Shown here in pieces: positions 15,920 through 23,585 of a DNA stretch of 64,000 nt. The stretch covers positions 1 to 64,000 of the forward strand of contig DAOULH010000042.1 in assembly GCA_034420475.1 (NCBI GenBank), in the 5' to 3' direction. This stretch comes from Bin87 sp034420475. GTDB taxonomy: Bacteria; Chloroflexota; Dehalococcoidia; Lucifugimonadales; UBA3495. A program made the translations under genes and the position numbers. The notes beneath the pieces were generated by a model. That model made no database searches and was not told the origin of the DNA. It worked only from the letters and a program-made list of their open reading frames with translations. Each line of letters opens with the position of its first letter. Position 1 is the stretch's first letter.

Positions 15920-16329
15920 TCGCCGGTTACTACCGCGACCGCCGGCCAATGATGAGAACCCACGTGACGTTGCCCAGACTGGATGCTGAAGGCCAAATAG
16001 ACATCCTGGTCGATACCGGCGCGCAGGTCACGTGCATCCTCGGGCCGGACAGCGACGTACTGAACCTGCCTTATGAGTCCCTCGGACAACCGGCGACGCT
16101 CCACGGCGTTGGCGGCGCCACCGTCATGTACCGAGAGCCGGCGCTCCTCACGTTCCGGGACTCAGAAAACGGCCGGATCTACCGGTACCGCACCGAAGTC
16201 AGGATCGGACCCCGCGCCGGATCGGCCAACATTCTGCCGTCCCTGCTGGGCCAGGACATCCTCCAGCACTGGAGCCTGCTCCACGAACCGGCTACCGGAA
16301 GACTTGAAGCCACGCCACTCACCGGCTGA
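15916..16329 (+). CDS. Retropepsin-like aspartyl protease, pair 2
   Basis: The protein of about 137 aa has the active-site motif IDILVDTGAQVTCI (about residues 27-40), a Gly-rich flap region HGVGGATV and the second element SLLGQDIL (about 108-115). I set the start at the GTG at 15916, which overlaps the partner gene's stop (GTGA) exactly as the first pair overlaps by ATGA. It is clearly related to the pair 1 protease in layout, but its sequence has diverged well beyond that of the toxin-antitoxin copies, so the two pairs are older duplicates or separate arrivals. Confidence 0.8.
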   Translation: MIAGYYRDRRPMMRTHVTLPRLDAEGQIDILVDTGAQVTCILGPDSDVLNLPYESLGQPATLHGVGGATVMYREPALLTFRDSENGRIYRYRTEVRIGPRAGSANILPSLLGQDILQHWSLLHEPATGRLEATPLTG

Positions 16330-16350
16330 CGCTGCCCCAGGCTCCTGCGC

Positions 16351-16462
16351 CGTCCGCGTCAGCGCCGGCTACCGCGCTCTTGGCGTGATGGAACAGAACG
16401 ACATCATCCGGTTCTGGATCGGGTCACATCAAGAGCACGACCGGCTGCTCCGACGCGGTTAG
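16351..16462 (+). pseudogene. RelE/ParE-like toxin, 3' fragment
   Basis: From 16351 the sequence encodes VRVSAGYRALGVMEQNDII and continues to the shared ending DRLLRRG before TAG, matching the C-terminal 37 residues of the intact toxin. No 5' part is present; the preceding bases belong to the protease gene's 3' flank. It is followed by repeat copy e, as the intact toxin is followed by copy b. It is a remnant of a third cassette. Confidence 0.85.
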
Positions 16463-16477
16463 CCCGACAGCGGGGAT

Positions 16478-16587
16478 GTTGTCAGAATCAGGATTTGCGG
16501 GATTTTGGGATTGGCAGGATTGGGTTGGCCGGCGCTGACGCTGCGGCATCGTGAAAATCCGATAATCCTGGCAATCCTGGCGCTGAC
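16478..16587. repeat. Dispersed hairpin repeat, copy e (full)
   Basis: A full copy with left end GTTGTCAGAATCAGGATT and right end CCTGGCGCTGAC, followed by the shared TTTCCCGGCGGGATAAAGG flank. Confidence 0.85.
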
Positions 16588-16618
16588 GATTTCCCGGCGG
16601 GATAAAGGCCAACATCGC

Positions 16619-16762
16619 GAGCTGGCTCACGCCGGTTTCCCCGGGCGGGGTTTTGCCAATGGCGCGCTTGACGGTAACCCGAAAGGGACGTTATGCTGAT
16701 CCTGATTTGCCCCCCGTCCGCACGAGCTGGCTTGCGCCAGTTTCCCCGGCCGGGGTTTTTTT
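16619..16762 (+). terminator. Pair of GC-hairpin/T-run elements before the NYN gene
   Basis: Two similar units of about 36 bases, each beginning GAGCTGGC, containing CGCC.GTTTCCCCGG and ending in a GC hairpin plus T-run, lie at 16619-16654 and 16721-16762. The second has the perfect stem CCCCGGCCGGGG (16744-16755) followed by seven Ts. They look like intrinsic terminators that insulate the NYN gene, whose ATG comes only four bases after the last T-run. Confidence 0.6.
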
Positions 16763-16766
16763 GATT

Positions 16767-17357
16767 ATGGACACCATAGTTTTCATTGACGGCCAGAATC
16801 TCTACCACTCGGCAAAGGACGCTTGGCACGGCAACCCTATGGACAAAGCATCGTCATATGCTTGGCCTAGTTACGATGTCGAAAAAATAGCCGACGCCCT
16901 GGTCAGCAGAGAGGCCGGCCGTGTTCTGTCCCAAATCCGCTTCTATACTGGCGTTCCGAGTCGCTCCGGTAACCCGTATTGGCACGATTTTTGGTTAAAT
17001 AAGCTCCGCTACTTGGCCCGCCGGGGCATCTACGTTTATCAGGGCAAGGTCAACCGGGGCGGCCAGGAAAAGGGCGTTGACGTCAGCCTGGCCCTGGACT
17101 TGGTGCAGGCTACTCACGAACGTCGCTACGACGTCGCCATCATCGTCAGCCAGGATTCCGACTTCAGCCCGGCGGTCAGCCTGGCCAAGCAGGTTGCCGC
17201 GTCGTAGAACCGGACGCTCACTTTTGAATGCGCGTTCCCCGTGGGTCCAGGCAGCGCTTTCCGCCGCGGCATCCACGGCACAAACTGGGTTAGGATAGAC
17301 CGGGCGATGTACGACGCCTGCCTGGACCCCCGAGACTACCGCCCCGCCAGACGCTGA
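16767..17357 (+). pseudogene. NYN-domain (PIN-like) RNase gene with in-frame TAG
   Basis: The frame opens MDTIVFIDGQNLYHSAKDAW, the N-terminal motif of NYN/LabA-type PIN-like nucleases (Asp8 plus N11), continues with KGVDVSLALDLV and VIIVSQDSDFSPAV (the second and third acidic clusters, about residues 110-140), and stops at TAG (17205-17207, codon 147). The next 49 codons in the same frame read NRTLTFECAFPVGPGSAFR and continue to a TGA at 17357, which is the normal end of such proteins. CAG (Gln) to TAG is the simplest explanation. The 146-aa product keeps the acidic residues, so some activity or a folded remnant is possible. Confidence 0.85.
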
Positions 17358-17364
17358 CCCCAGC

Positions 17365-17390
17365 CCAATCCTGAAAATCCCGCTTCTGAC
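17365..17390. repeat. Dispersed hairpin repeat, copy f (right end only)
   Basis: CAATCCTGAAAATCCCGCTTCTGAC matches the right arm of the dispersed repeat and is followed by GATTTCCCGGCGGGGTAACGG, the usual right flank. The left arm is absent. Confidence 0.7.
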
Positions 17391-17493
17391 GATTTCCCGG
17401 CGGGGTAACGGCCAACGTTGGCGTCCCGGAGCAAGCCGCACTGGCGGAGCGGCCGTTGGCAGCGCAGGATAGTACAAGGACGACCGCCAATTG

Positions 17494-17994
17494 ATGCGCC
17501 ATATCAACCACGTCTGGAAGCTGATCCCGGCCGCATCCGCCGGTCTGGCCATAGCGGCCATCGTCCGACTCAACCCGGCCAATATCAATCTCAAAAGCCC
17601 CGACTGGCGCTACACGGTCTCGTTTGCCCAGGACCATGCCTTTGAGTACACTGTGCTTGCCACCGCTATTATGGTGCTGGTCCACTGGTTCAAGGGCGAC
17701 ATTCACGCCGGGGCCGCTGCCATCGCCAATGCCGCCGCAAACGCGCTGGGCGTTCCGCCACTTTCGTATGCCTACGCGCTGCTCCTGGAGACGCTCAAAA
17801 TGGTGTTGCAAAAAATCAAGCGAGACCTTTTCAACTCAATACGTTCCGACGGGCGCAAAGAGGGCCGCGAAGAGGGCCGCGAAGCCGGCATCAAGCATCT
17901 GCTCCGACAGCAAAACCCCCAAGCCGACGAAGCGGAGATTCAGCGCCGCTACGAAGAGGCCATCACCACCATGAGCGACGACCCACGGACCTGA
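17494..17994 (+). CDS. Membrane protein with charged GR(K/E)EG repeat tail
   Basis: The protein of about 166 aa has two hydrophobic segments (about residues 10-28 and 52-70), an amphipathic stretch, and then a tail SDGRKEGREEGREAGIKHLL (about 118-137) followed by a helical LRQQNPQADEAEIQRRYEEA segment. This is the same plan as the protein at 4870-5403, though the sequences differ. A TTG one codon upstream is an alternative start. It lies between two decayed genes. No known family or function is recognised. Confidence 0.55.
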   Translation: MRHINHVWKLIPAASAGLAIAAIVRLNPANINLKSPDWRYTVSFAQDHAFEYTVLATAIMVLVHWFKGDIHAGAAAIANAAANALGVPPLSYAYALLLETLKMVLQKIKRDLFNSIRSDGRKEGREEGREAGIKHLLRQQNPQADEAEIQRRYEEAITTMSDDPRT

Positions 17995-17998
17995 TCGA

Positions 17999-18055
17999 AT
18001 GCTCGCGCCAGAAGCCTTCAACCGCGCCGCCGACCTGCCTTCTGAGGAAAGTGAG
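17999..18055 (+). pseudogene. Antitoxin 5' fragment
   Basis: The first codons encode MLAPEAFNRAADLPSEES, which matches the antitoxin N-terminus (LLQEAFNRAAALPSEEQ). The match then stops and the sequence runs into the leader of the broken protease gene at 18098. It is a fourth trace of the toxin-antitoxin cassette. Confidence 0.7.
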
Positions 18056-18097
18056 CAGCGCATCGACCCCCAATCCAGCAAATCGAGGAGCGATGCA

Positions 18098-18453
18098 ATG
18101 GGAACCGTAGTGGTCACGATAGGTATCGGAGACCCGCAGGGCCGGAGGTTCGAAGACATTGATGTAATTGTGGACACCGGCTCAACCTTCACTGTAGTAC
18201 CCAGAACCACATTGCAGCGGCTGGGAGTGCCGGTGGAACGCTCAGTGCAATCCGAACTGGCGGACGGAAGCAACGCGCCGGTGGACATCGGAAGGACCAT
18301 GGCAGACTTGAAGGACAGCAATTCCCCACGCCGGTGATCTTCGCCGAAGCGGGCGAGCCCACTTTGCTTGGCGTGGTCACGCTGGAAGAGGCGCTGCTGG
18401 CCGTAGATCCCGTGGCCGGACGCCTCATACCTACAACCGTGCTGCGCCTTTAG
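18098..18453 (+). pseudogene. Clan AA aspartyl protease, frameshifted
   Basis: After GAGGAGCG the frame encodes MGTVVVTIGIGDPQGRRFED and IDVIVDTGSTFTVVP, the active-site region of a single-domain aspartyl protease, then ELADGSNAPVDIGRTMADL. Around 18312 one base is missing: the continuation appears only in the next frame as QQFPTPVIFAEAGEPTLLG and VVTLEEALLAVDPV to TAG at 18453. The whole stretch is 356 bases (3n+2). The C-terminal LGVVTLEEALLAVD element is typical of this family. It differs from the two paired proteases and resembles more the gene at 52339. Confidence 0.82.
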
Positions 18454-18486
18454 ATCAGGAAGCCGGAAGCCAAGAGGAACTGAGGA

Positions 18487-18523
18487 GATTGCCGAGAATG
18501 CTTGGCGGCATTCTCGCAATGAC
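18487..18523. repeat. GATTGCC...GCAATGAC hairpin repeat
   Basis: GATTGCCGAGAATGC and GCATTCTCGCAATGAC form a stem around a short loop. It shares its ends with the elements at 21899-22007, 37303-37334 and 56634-56658. It lies between the broken protease gene and the cysS promoter. Confidence 0.75.
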
Positions 18524-18582
18524 GGTTTGAGGAAAGCGGCAGAGTGCGCGCGGCCGGCGCGGATGCAAACGGAATAGGCCCG

Positions 18583-18591
18583 TGCTAAACT
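18583..18591 (+). promoter_or_regulatory. Extended -10 box for the CysRS fusion gene
   Basis: TGCTAAACT lies 31 bases before the ATG at 18623. It fits the recurring TGCTA-N-A-x-T motif of this window. Confidence 0.45.
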
Positions 18592-18622
18592 TGGGCCAAC
18601 TGCGCCCGCCGGAGGTAGAGGT

Positions 18623-20833
18623 ATGCTGCGCATCTACAACACCCTGACTAAGAACGTCGAGGAGATCCGGCCGATGACGCCCGGCAAGGTGTCCATGTAC
18701 ACTTGCGGGCCGACGGTGTACCGCTATGCGCACATCGGCAACCTGCGCACCTACCTGATGGCCGACTGGATCCGCCGCATCCTGGTGGCCGACGGCAACG
18801 AGGTTTACCACATCAAGAACATCACCGACGTGGGCCACATGCGGCAGGAACTGGCCGAAGCCGGCGGCGACAAGATGATCATGGCCGCGCTGGCCGAGGG
18901 CAAGTCCCTACAGGAAATCGGCGAGTTCTACGCGGACGTTTTCTGGCAGGACGAGGAGCGGATCAACATCCTGCCGGCCCACGTGTTTCCCTGGGCGTCG
19001 CACCACATTCCGGAAATGCTGGAGATGGTGGGCACGCTGATGAACAACGGTTCCGCTTACGAAGCGGGCGGCAACATCTACTTCAACGTCAACAGTTATC
19101 CGGAGTACGGCAAGCTGTCCCGCAATTTCGGCGGCGACCTGCTGGAGGGAGTGCGCGCCGAGGCTGACCCGCTGAAGCGCGATCCGCGTGACTTCACCCT
19201 CTGGAAAGCGGCGGAGCCGGGTCGGGACGTGAAGTGGGACAGCCCCTGGGGCGAGGGTTTCCCCGGCTGGCACATTGAATGCTCGGCCATGGCGCACAAG
19301 TACCTGGGCGAGAAATTCGACATCCACACGGGCGGCGTCGACAACGTGTTCCCGCACCATGAGGACGAGATCGCGCAGAGCGAGGGGGCGTTCGGGCAGC
19401 AGCACGTCAACTACTGGGTGCACGGACAGCACTTGCTGGCGGACGGCGCCAAGATGGCGAAGTCGGCCGGGAACGTGTTCCTGATCGAGGACCTGGCGAC
19501 GCGGGGGTTCGATCCTCTGGCATTCCGTTACCTGTGCATGACCGTGCGCTATCGGCATCGGATGAACTTCACCTTCACGTCGCTGCGGGCGGCGGAGAAG
19601 GCGCTGACCGGCCTGCGGAACCGCATCTGGGTGTGGCGGAATATGTCCGGCAATGGCGCGGGGCACCATGCCCTGAGCGCCGAGGGCCAGGAATGGAGCG
19701 GCAAGTTCTGGGACGCAGTGCACAACGACCTGGACCTGCCTACCGCGCTGGCAATCACCTGGGCCATGGCGCGGTCAGAACTGCCGGCGGCGGACAAGCT
19801 GGAACTGATGCTGGACTTTGACCGGGTATTCGGGCTCGACCTGGACCAGATTCCGGAGCGGTACGAGATCGGCACACAGAACAGCGCTGCGCTGGAGCGC
19901 CGGGCTACGTTGCGGCAACAGGCAGCGTATCGGGATGCCGACGCGCTGCGGTCGCAGATGGTGGAAGGCGGGATGGTGGTGCAGGACACGGGCGTTGCGA
20001 CGCTGGTGCGACCGCAGACACCGCTGGAACTGCAAGAGGCGCGGTGGCCTTCAGTGTCCGCTTCGCGGGAAGTGCCTTCCGTCCTGGACCAACCTGACCT
20101 CTACGACTTCACCTTCCTGGTGAATGCCTACGACTACGTGGACGACGTGCGCCGGTGCGTGGAGGCCGTGCTGCGGCACACCGGCGGAGCATCGGTTGAG
20201 ATCATCGTGGTGGACAACGGGTCCACGGACGGCACGGCGGAGTATCTGGAAGAGGCACAGGCGGAGCACGCAAACGTTCGGGTCATCCACTGTGACCACG
20301 TGGTGGGCGACGCCGCCGGCAAGAACATCGGGTTGAAGCAGGCGCGCGGCCGGTACATCGTATTGCTGGACGCCTCGACCGAGGTGGTCGGGGACATTTT
20401 GACTCCGGTGGCGGAACACCTGGCGGACAACAGCATCGGCGTGTTCGGCCCCTATGGGTTGACCACCGACGATATGCAGCACTTCCACGAGGAAGTGGAC
20501 CGGGGCGACGCCGACGCGATGCAGGCGTACTGCATGGCGTTCCGGCGGGCCGACCTGCCCAGCGTGGGGTTGATGCACGAGTCCTTCCGGTTCTACCGGA
20601 ACCTGGACATCGACTACTGCTTCCAGTTCAAGAACGCCGGATACCGGGTAGTGTGCGACAGCAGCCTGCCGCTGGTGCGCCACGAGCATCGCCAGTGGGA
20701 AGAGTTGGAGGAGAACCAGCGCGACGAGCTGAGCCGGAAGAACTTCGGCCGGTTCCTGAAGCGGTGGGGCAACCGCCCGGACCTGCTGATCAACCCCAAT
20801 GCGCGGGGGTTCGATACGGGTTTCCGGCACTGA
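18623..20833 (+). CDS. cysS: Cysteinyl-tRNA synthetase fused to GT2 glycosyltransferase domain
   Basis: Residues 1 to about 475 are a class I cysteinyl-tRNA synthetase: zinc ligand in MYTCGPTVY, HIGH motif as HIGN (37-40), the second zinc site in GWHIECSAMA and HPHHEDE-like FPHHEDEIAQ, and the KMSKS loop as KMAKS (about 276-280). From about residue 494 to 705 a second domain follows with the GT2 (GT-A) signature: FLVNAYDY, EIIVVDNGSTDGT, AAGKNIGLKQARGRYIVLLD (DXD position occupied by LDAS) and later NLDIDYCFQFKNAGY. CysRS is normally about 460 aa, so the extra 240 residues are a true fusion in one frame with no stop or frameshift. The role of the added domain is unknown; it may have lost transferase activity. 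The start is supported by GGAGGTAGAGGT. Confidence 0.9.
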   Translation: MLRIYNTLTKNVEEIRPMTPGKVSMYTCGPTVYRYAHIGNLRTYLMADWIRRILVADGNEVYHIKNITDVGHMRQELAEAGGDKMIMAALAEGKSLQEIGEFYADVFWQDEERINILPAHVFPWASHHIPEMLEMVGTLMNNGSAYEAGGNIYFNVNSYPEYGKLSRNFGGDLLEGVRAEADPLKRDPRDFTLWKAAEPGRDVKWDSPWGEGFPGWHIECSAMAHKYLGEKFDIHTGGVDNVFPHHEDEIAQSEGAFGQQHVNYWVHGQHLLADGAKMAKSAGNVFLIEDLATRGFDPLAFRYLCMTVRYRHRMNFTFTSLRAAEKALTGLRNRIWVWRNMSGNGAGHHALSAEGQEWSGKFWDAVHNDLDLPTALAITWAMARSELPAADKLELMLDFDRVFGLDLDQIPERYEIGTQNSAALERRATLRQQAAYRDADALRSQMVEGGMVVQDTGVATLVRPQTPLELQEARWPSVSASREVPSVLDQPDLYDFTFLVNAYDYVDDVRRCVEAVLRHTGGASVEIIVVDNGSTDGTAEYLEEAQAEHANVRVIHCDHVVGDAAGKNIGLKQARGRYIVLLDASTEVVGDILTPVAEHLADNSIGVFGPYGLTTDDMQHFHEEVDRGDADAMQAYCMAFRRADLPSVGLMHESFRFYRNLDIDYCFQFKNAGYRVVCDSSLPLVRHEHRQWEELEENQRDELSRKNFGRFLKRWGNRPDLLINPNARGFDTGFRH

Positions 20834-20859
20834 TGCACCGATTACATCGGTTGAACGCA

Positions 20860-20887
20860 GTAGGGGCGACGCATGCGTCGCCCCTAC
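20860..20887. terminator. 28-bp perfect palindrome after the CysRS fusion gene
   Basis: A perfect palindrome with arms GTAGGGGCGACGCA and TGCGTCGCCCCTAC is followed by GATTTTTGC. It lies 26 bases after cysS and 25 bases before the convergent SDR stop, so it can terminate both genes. The GGGGCGA core is shared with other hairpins here. Confidence 0.75.
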
Positions 20888-20912
20888 GATTTTTGCGGGT
20901 TTCCGTTTGTGG

Positions 20913-21788
20913 TCAGCCGCGGCCGAACCAGTCGGGATGCACCGCCTGGAGGCCGAGCTGCGGCCACGCGGCGGGCGCGCCACACTTCTCGAGACGCTCT
21001 GCCAGGGGCAGCGATTCGTCCCAGTAGTAAGCGATGATGCGGCGGCCGTTCCAGTCACTGGCGTCGTCGGAGGCGATCCAGACAACGGGCGCCTGCATAA
21101 CCTCAGGCTGGATGAGGGCGTCGGCGGTCGCGCCCTCGGGCGGCAGCACCATGTTGGTGGCGGTGGCGCCGCCGGGAGTCAGGACGTTAGCGGTGACGCC
21201 CGTACCTTCGAGGTCCTGGGCCATGATGGCAACCAGGGCCTCGTGGCCGGCCTTGGACGGGCCGTAGGGCGCGCCGCCCTTGCGCCACATGGTGTCCATG
21301 CTGGTGGTGACGCCGATGATGCGTCCAAAACCCTGTTCCATCATGTGGCCGGCCACGGCGTTGGCCATGAGGAAAGGACCGCTGAGATTGACGGAAATCA
21401 CGCGCAGCCAGGCGTCGGGGACAATATCGAAGAAACCGGTGCGGCTGCCGGAGGCGCTGCCGCCAAAGCCGGCGGTGCGGGGGTTGATGCCGGCGTTGTT
21501 GACGAGGATGTGGAGGCCGCCCATTTCGCCGATGGTGCGCTGCACCGCGTTCTGCACGGATTCAGGGTCGGTGACGTCGGCGATGATGGGCAGCACGCAC
21601 TCGTCGCCGCCAAGTTCGCGCATGTCGTTGGCGGTCTGGTCGAGCCAGTCCTCGTTGATGTCGAGCATGGCAACGCGGGCGCCGGCCCGCACCAGGCCGG
21701 TGGTGATGGAGCGGCCCATGCCGATGGGGCTGGCGGCGCCGGTCACGATGGCAACACGGCCCTGGAGGGTGTCGGAGCGGGTAGTCAT
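20913..21788 (-). CDS. Short-chain dehydrogenase/reductase
   Basis: The protein of about 291 aa is a classical SDR: cofactor motif VAIVTGAASPIGMG (one residue longer than the standard TGxxxGxG), acidic LDIN after strand 2 favouring NAD(H), ILVNNAGINP, and the catalytic YGPSK (tyrosine and lysine present). The substrate is unknown. I chose the ATG at 21788, with GAGGTGACC before it; a GTG three codons upstream is also open. It is convergent with cysS. The C-terminal region with YYWDESLPLAERLEKCG is longer than in minimal SDRs. Confidence 0.85.
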   Translation of the reverse strand: MTTRSDTLQGRVAIVTGAASPIGMGRSITTGLVRAGARVAMLDINEDWLDQTANDMRELGGDECVLPIIADVTDPESVQNAVQRTIGEMGGLHILVNNAGINPRTAGFGGSASGSRTGFFDIVPDAWLRVISVNLSGPFLMANAVAGHMMEQGFGRIIGVTTSMDTMWRKGGAPYGPSKAGHEALVAIMAQDLEGTGVTANVLTPGGATATNMVLPPEGATADALIQPEVMQAPVVWIASDDASDWNGRRIIAYYWDESLPLAERLEKCGAPAAWPQLGLQAVHPDWFGRG

Positions 21789-21898
21789 GGAGGTCACCTC
21801 GGGGTTCAGGCAGAGTTTGGGAGCGCCAAGATGATAACCGCTGTGGCGAGAGTTGTTAAGGGCGAGAGCTGCGTAACTGTTCAGAGTTGCGGGGAAGT

Positions 21899-22007
21899 GT
21901 CATTGCGAAGCGCAGCGCGGCAATCCCGTTGGCGCACAGGAGTCCTTTGGGGCAACAGTTGCTACTACGGGGTCGAGATTGCCACGGCGCAAGCGCCTCG
22001 CAATGAC
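21899..22007. repeat. MITE-like element with GTCATTGCG/CGCAATGAC ends
   Basis: The left arm GTCATTGCGAAGCGCAGC continues to GGCAATC (21899-21925), and the right arm runs from GATTGCCACGGCGCAAG to CGCAATGAC (21977-22007). The two are inverted copies, enclosing about 50 bases. It occupies part of the 339-base gap between the SDR and meaB genes; the rest of the gap holds the meaB promoter and no gene. Confidence 0.8.
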
Positions 22008-22047
22008 GACCTCATGAATTGTGAACAATTACGAGCTGCGACCTTCC

Positions 22048-22076
22048 TTGACCCGACCACCGGCCGATGCTAAATT
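22048..22076 (+). promoter_or_regulatory. Sigma-70-type promoter of meaB
   Basis: TTGACC (22048-22053), a 17-bp spacer and TAAATT (22071-22076) preceded by TGC give a near-consensus promoter. The expected transcript has a leader of about 45 nt before the meaB ATG at 22128. Confidence 0.75.
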
Positions 22077-22127
22077 GGCCGCCGTGTTTCGTTACTAAGA
22101 TTACGATTTTCGTCGCGTGGTACAGGA

Positions 22128-23090
22128 ATGAGCGAACTGGCCGAACGGGTGCTGAAGGGCGAGCTGCGCGCTCTGTCACGGGTGTTGACGTTGCTGGAGC
22201 GCGGCGATCCGGCGGCGGCGGAAGCGATGGCCGCGCTGGACCCGCACACTGGCGCGGGATACGCCGTCGGCATCACCGGCCCGCCGGGAGTGGGCAAGAG
22301 CACGCTGGTGGACCGGCTGGCGGAGCATCTGCGGGGAATGGGACTTTCGGTGGGCATCCTGGCGGTGGACCCAACCAGCCCGTTTACCGGCGGCGCGCTG
22401 CTGGGAGACCGGATACGGATGCAGCGGCACTACCTGGATGACGGCGTGTTCATCCGCAGCGTGGCGACTAGGGGACAGTCCGGCGGGTTGCCGCGCATCG
22501 TCAAGAGCATGGTGCGGGCGCTGGACGCCGCGGGCAAGGACGTGACGCTGGTGGAAACGGTGGGCGTGGGACAAACCGAGCTGGGCATCATGGGTGTGGC
22601 GGACACCGTGGCGGTGGCGATGACGCCGGAGTCAGGCGACTCGATACAGACGCTGAAAGCCGGCGTCATGGAGATCGCCGATCTTTATGTAATCAACAAG
22701 GCCGACCGGGACGGCGCCAATCAGCTGTCGGCAGCGGTGACGGCGATGTTGCAATTGTCGGACTTGGGCGACGGCTGGAACCCGCCGGTGCTGCTGACCC
22801 AGGCATACGCCAACGTGGGGATCGGGGAGCTTTGGGACAGCGTGACCGCGCACCGCGATTACATGGCCGATACGGGCGGGCTGGAAAAGCGCCGGGCCGA
22901 GCGGCGGCGCGCGGAATTCCTGGAGACGGTGCAGGAGGAACTGTACCGGCGGATCACGGAGCGGATAGGCGACGACGCGGAGTTGGGCGACCTGCTGAGG
23001 CAGATAGACGGAAAGGCTGTGGAGCCTTACGGCGCGGCGATGGGGCTGCTGGCGAACGAAGGAGGGTTGGCTAATCTTGCCGGCGAATAA
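22128..23090 (+). CDS. meaB: Methylmalonyl-CoA mutase-associated GTPase MeaB
   Basis: The 320-aa protein is a G3E-type GTPase of the MeaB/ArgK group. It has the P-loop GITGPPGVGKSTL (about residues 49-60), VDPTSPFTGGALLGDR, the ATRGQSGGLP switch segment, LVETVGVGQTE (Walker B), and NKAD for guanine recognition. MeaB protects and reloads the B12-dependent methylmalonyl-CoA mutase; no mutase gene lies in this window. A connection to the B12 and cobalt locus at 41.5-50.4 kb is plausible but only functional. It has its own consensus-like promoter, and a GTG-starting small membrane protein follows 12 bases after its stop. Confidence 0.92.
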   Translation: MSELAERVLKGELRALSRVLTLLERGDPAAAEAMAALDPHTGAGYAVGITGPPGVGKSTLVDRLAEHLRGMGLSVGILAVDPTSPFTGGALLGDRIRMQRHYLDDGVFIRSVATRGQSGGLPRIVKSMVRALDAAGKDVTLVETVGVGQTELGIMGVADTVAVAMTPESGDSIQTLKAGVMEIADLYVINKADRDGANQLSAAVTAMLQLSDLGDGWNPPVLLTQAYANVGIGELWDSVTAHRDYMADTGGLEKRRAERRRAEFLETVQEELYRRITERIGDDAELGDLLRQIDGKAVEPYGAAMGLLANEGGLANLAGE

Positions 23091-23102
23091 TGGAGCATAG
23101 CC

Positions 23103-23555
23103 GTGGACAGTGAAGGTCGGCGGCGGGGAGTCGATGGTGATGATTCGCTGCTGGCGTCGGTTGCCGGCGTACCGCTGACACGGATGGCGCGCATCGCGGT
23201 GTGCGTGATTTGGGCCGGGTTTTGGGCGGCGCGCGTTTTGCTGACCGATGCGATGACGCACATTAGCCCGCTCGATGCAAAACTGCTATTATCGGAATTA
23301 GTGGGTCCAGGGCCGGTCGACCAGGCGTTCAGCATCTGCATGGTATGGCTGACGGTTGAGGTGGCGATCATTGCCGCAGACGTTGTATCAGGAGGGACAA
23401 GAATGCTCTTTGCCAAAACACCGAAAAGCCTCAAAGCAAGTATTTTGGATGGCCTTACCGAAGGCTTTACGGTCGAAGAATTGGAAGCCCTAGTTGAAAA
23501 GAAACGGAAGGAAAGGCAGGAGAAGGCCGCCAAAGAGAACGGCCAGAAAGGCTAA
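23103..23555 (+). CDS. Small membrane protein with charged C-terminal tail
   Basis: The 150-aa product (GTG start) has two hydrophobic segments (about residues 27-47 and 73-95) and a C-terminal tail beginning SLKASILDGLTEGFTVEELE and ending in a Lys/Glu-rich run. I recognise no family. It shares with the proteins at 4870 and 17494 a plan of short membrane anchor plus charged helical tail. Codon use and its position directly after meaB support coding, but the start is uncertain. Confidence 0.5.
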   Translation: MDSEGRRRGVDGDDSLLASVAGVPLTRMARIAVCVIWAGFWAARVLLTDAMTHISPLDAKLLLSELVGPGPVDQAFSICMVWLTVEVAIIAADVVSGGTRMLFAKTPKSLKASILDGLTEGFTVEELEALVEKKRKERQEKAAKENGQKG

Positions 23556-23585
23556 TCCATATCCGTTATCGAATTGCCGGCGCGC

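Noticed and set aside
12832..17390. CRISPR or insertion-sequence interpretation of the dispersed repeat
   Set aside because: Copies are separated by whole genes at irregular distances, and no transposase or cas gene is present.
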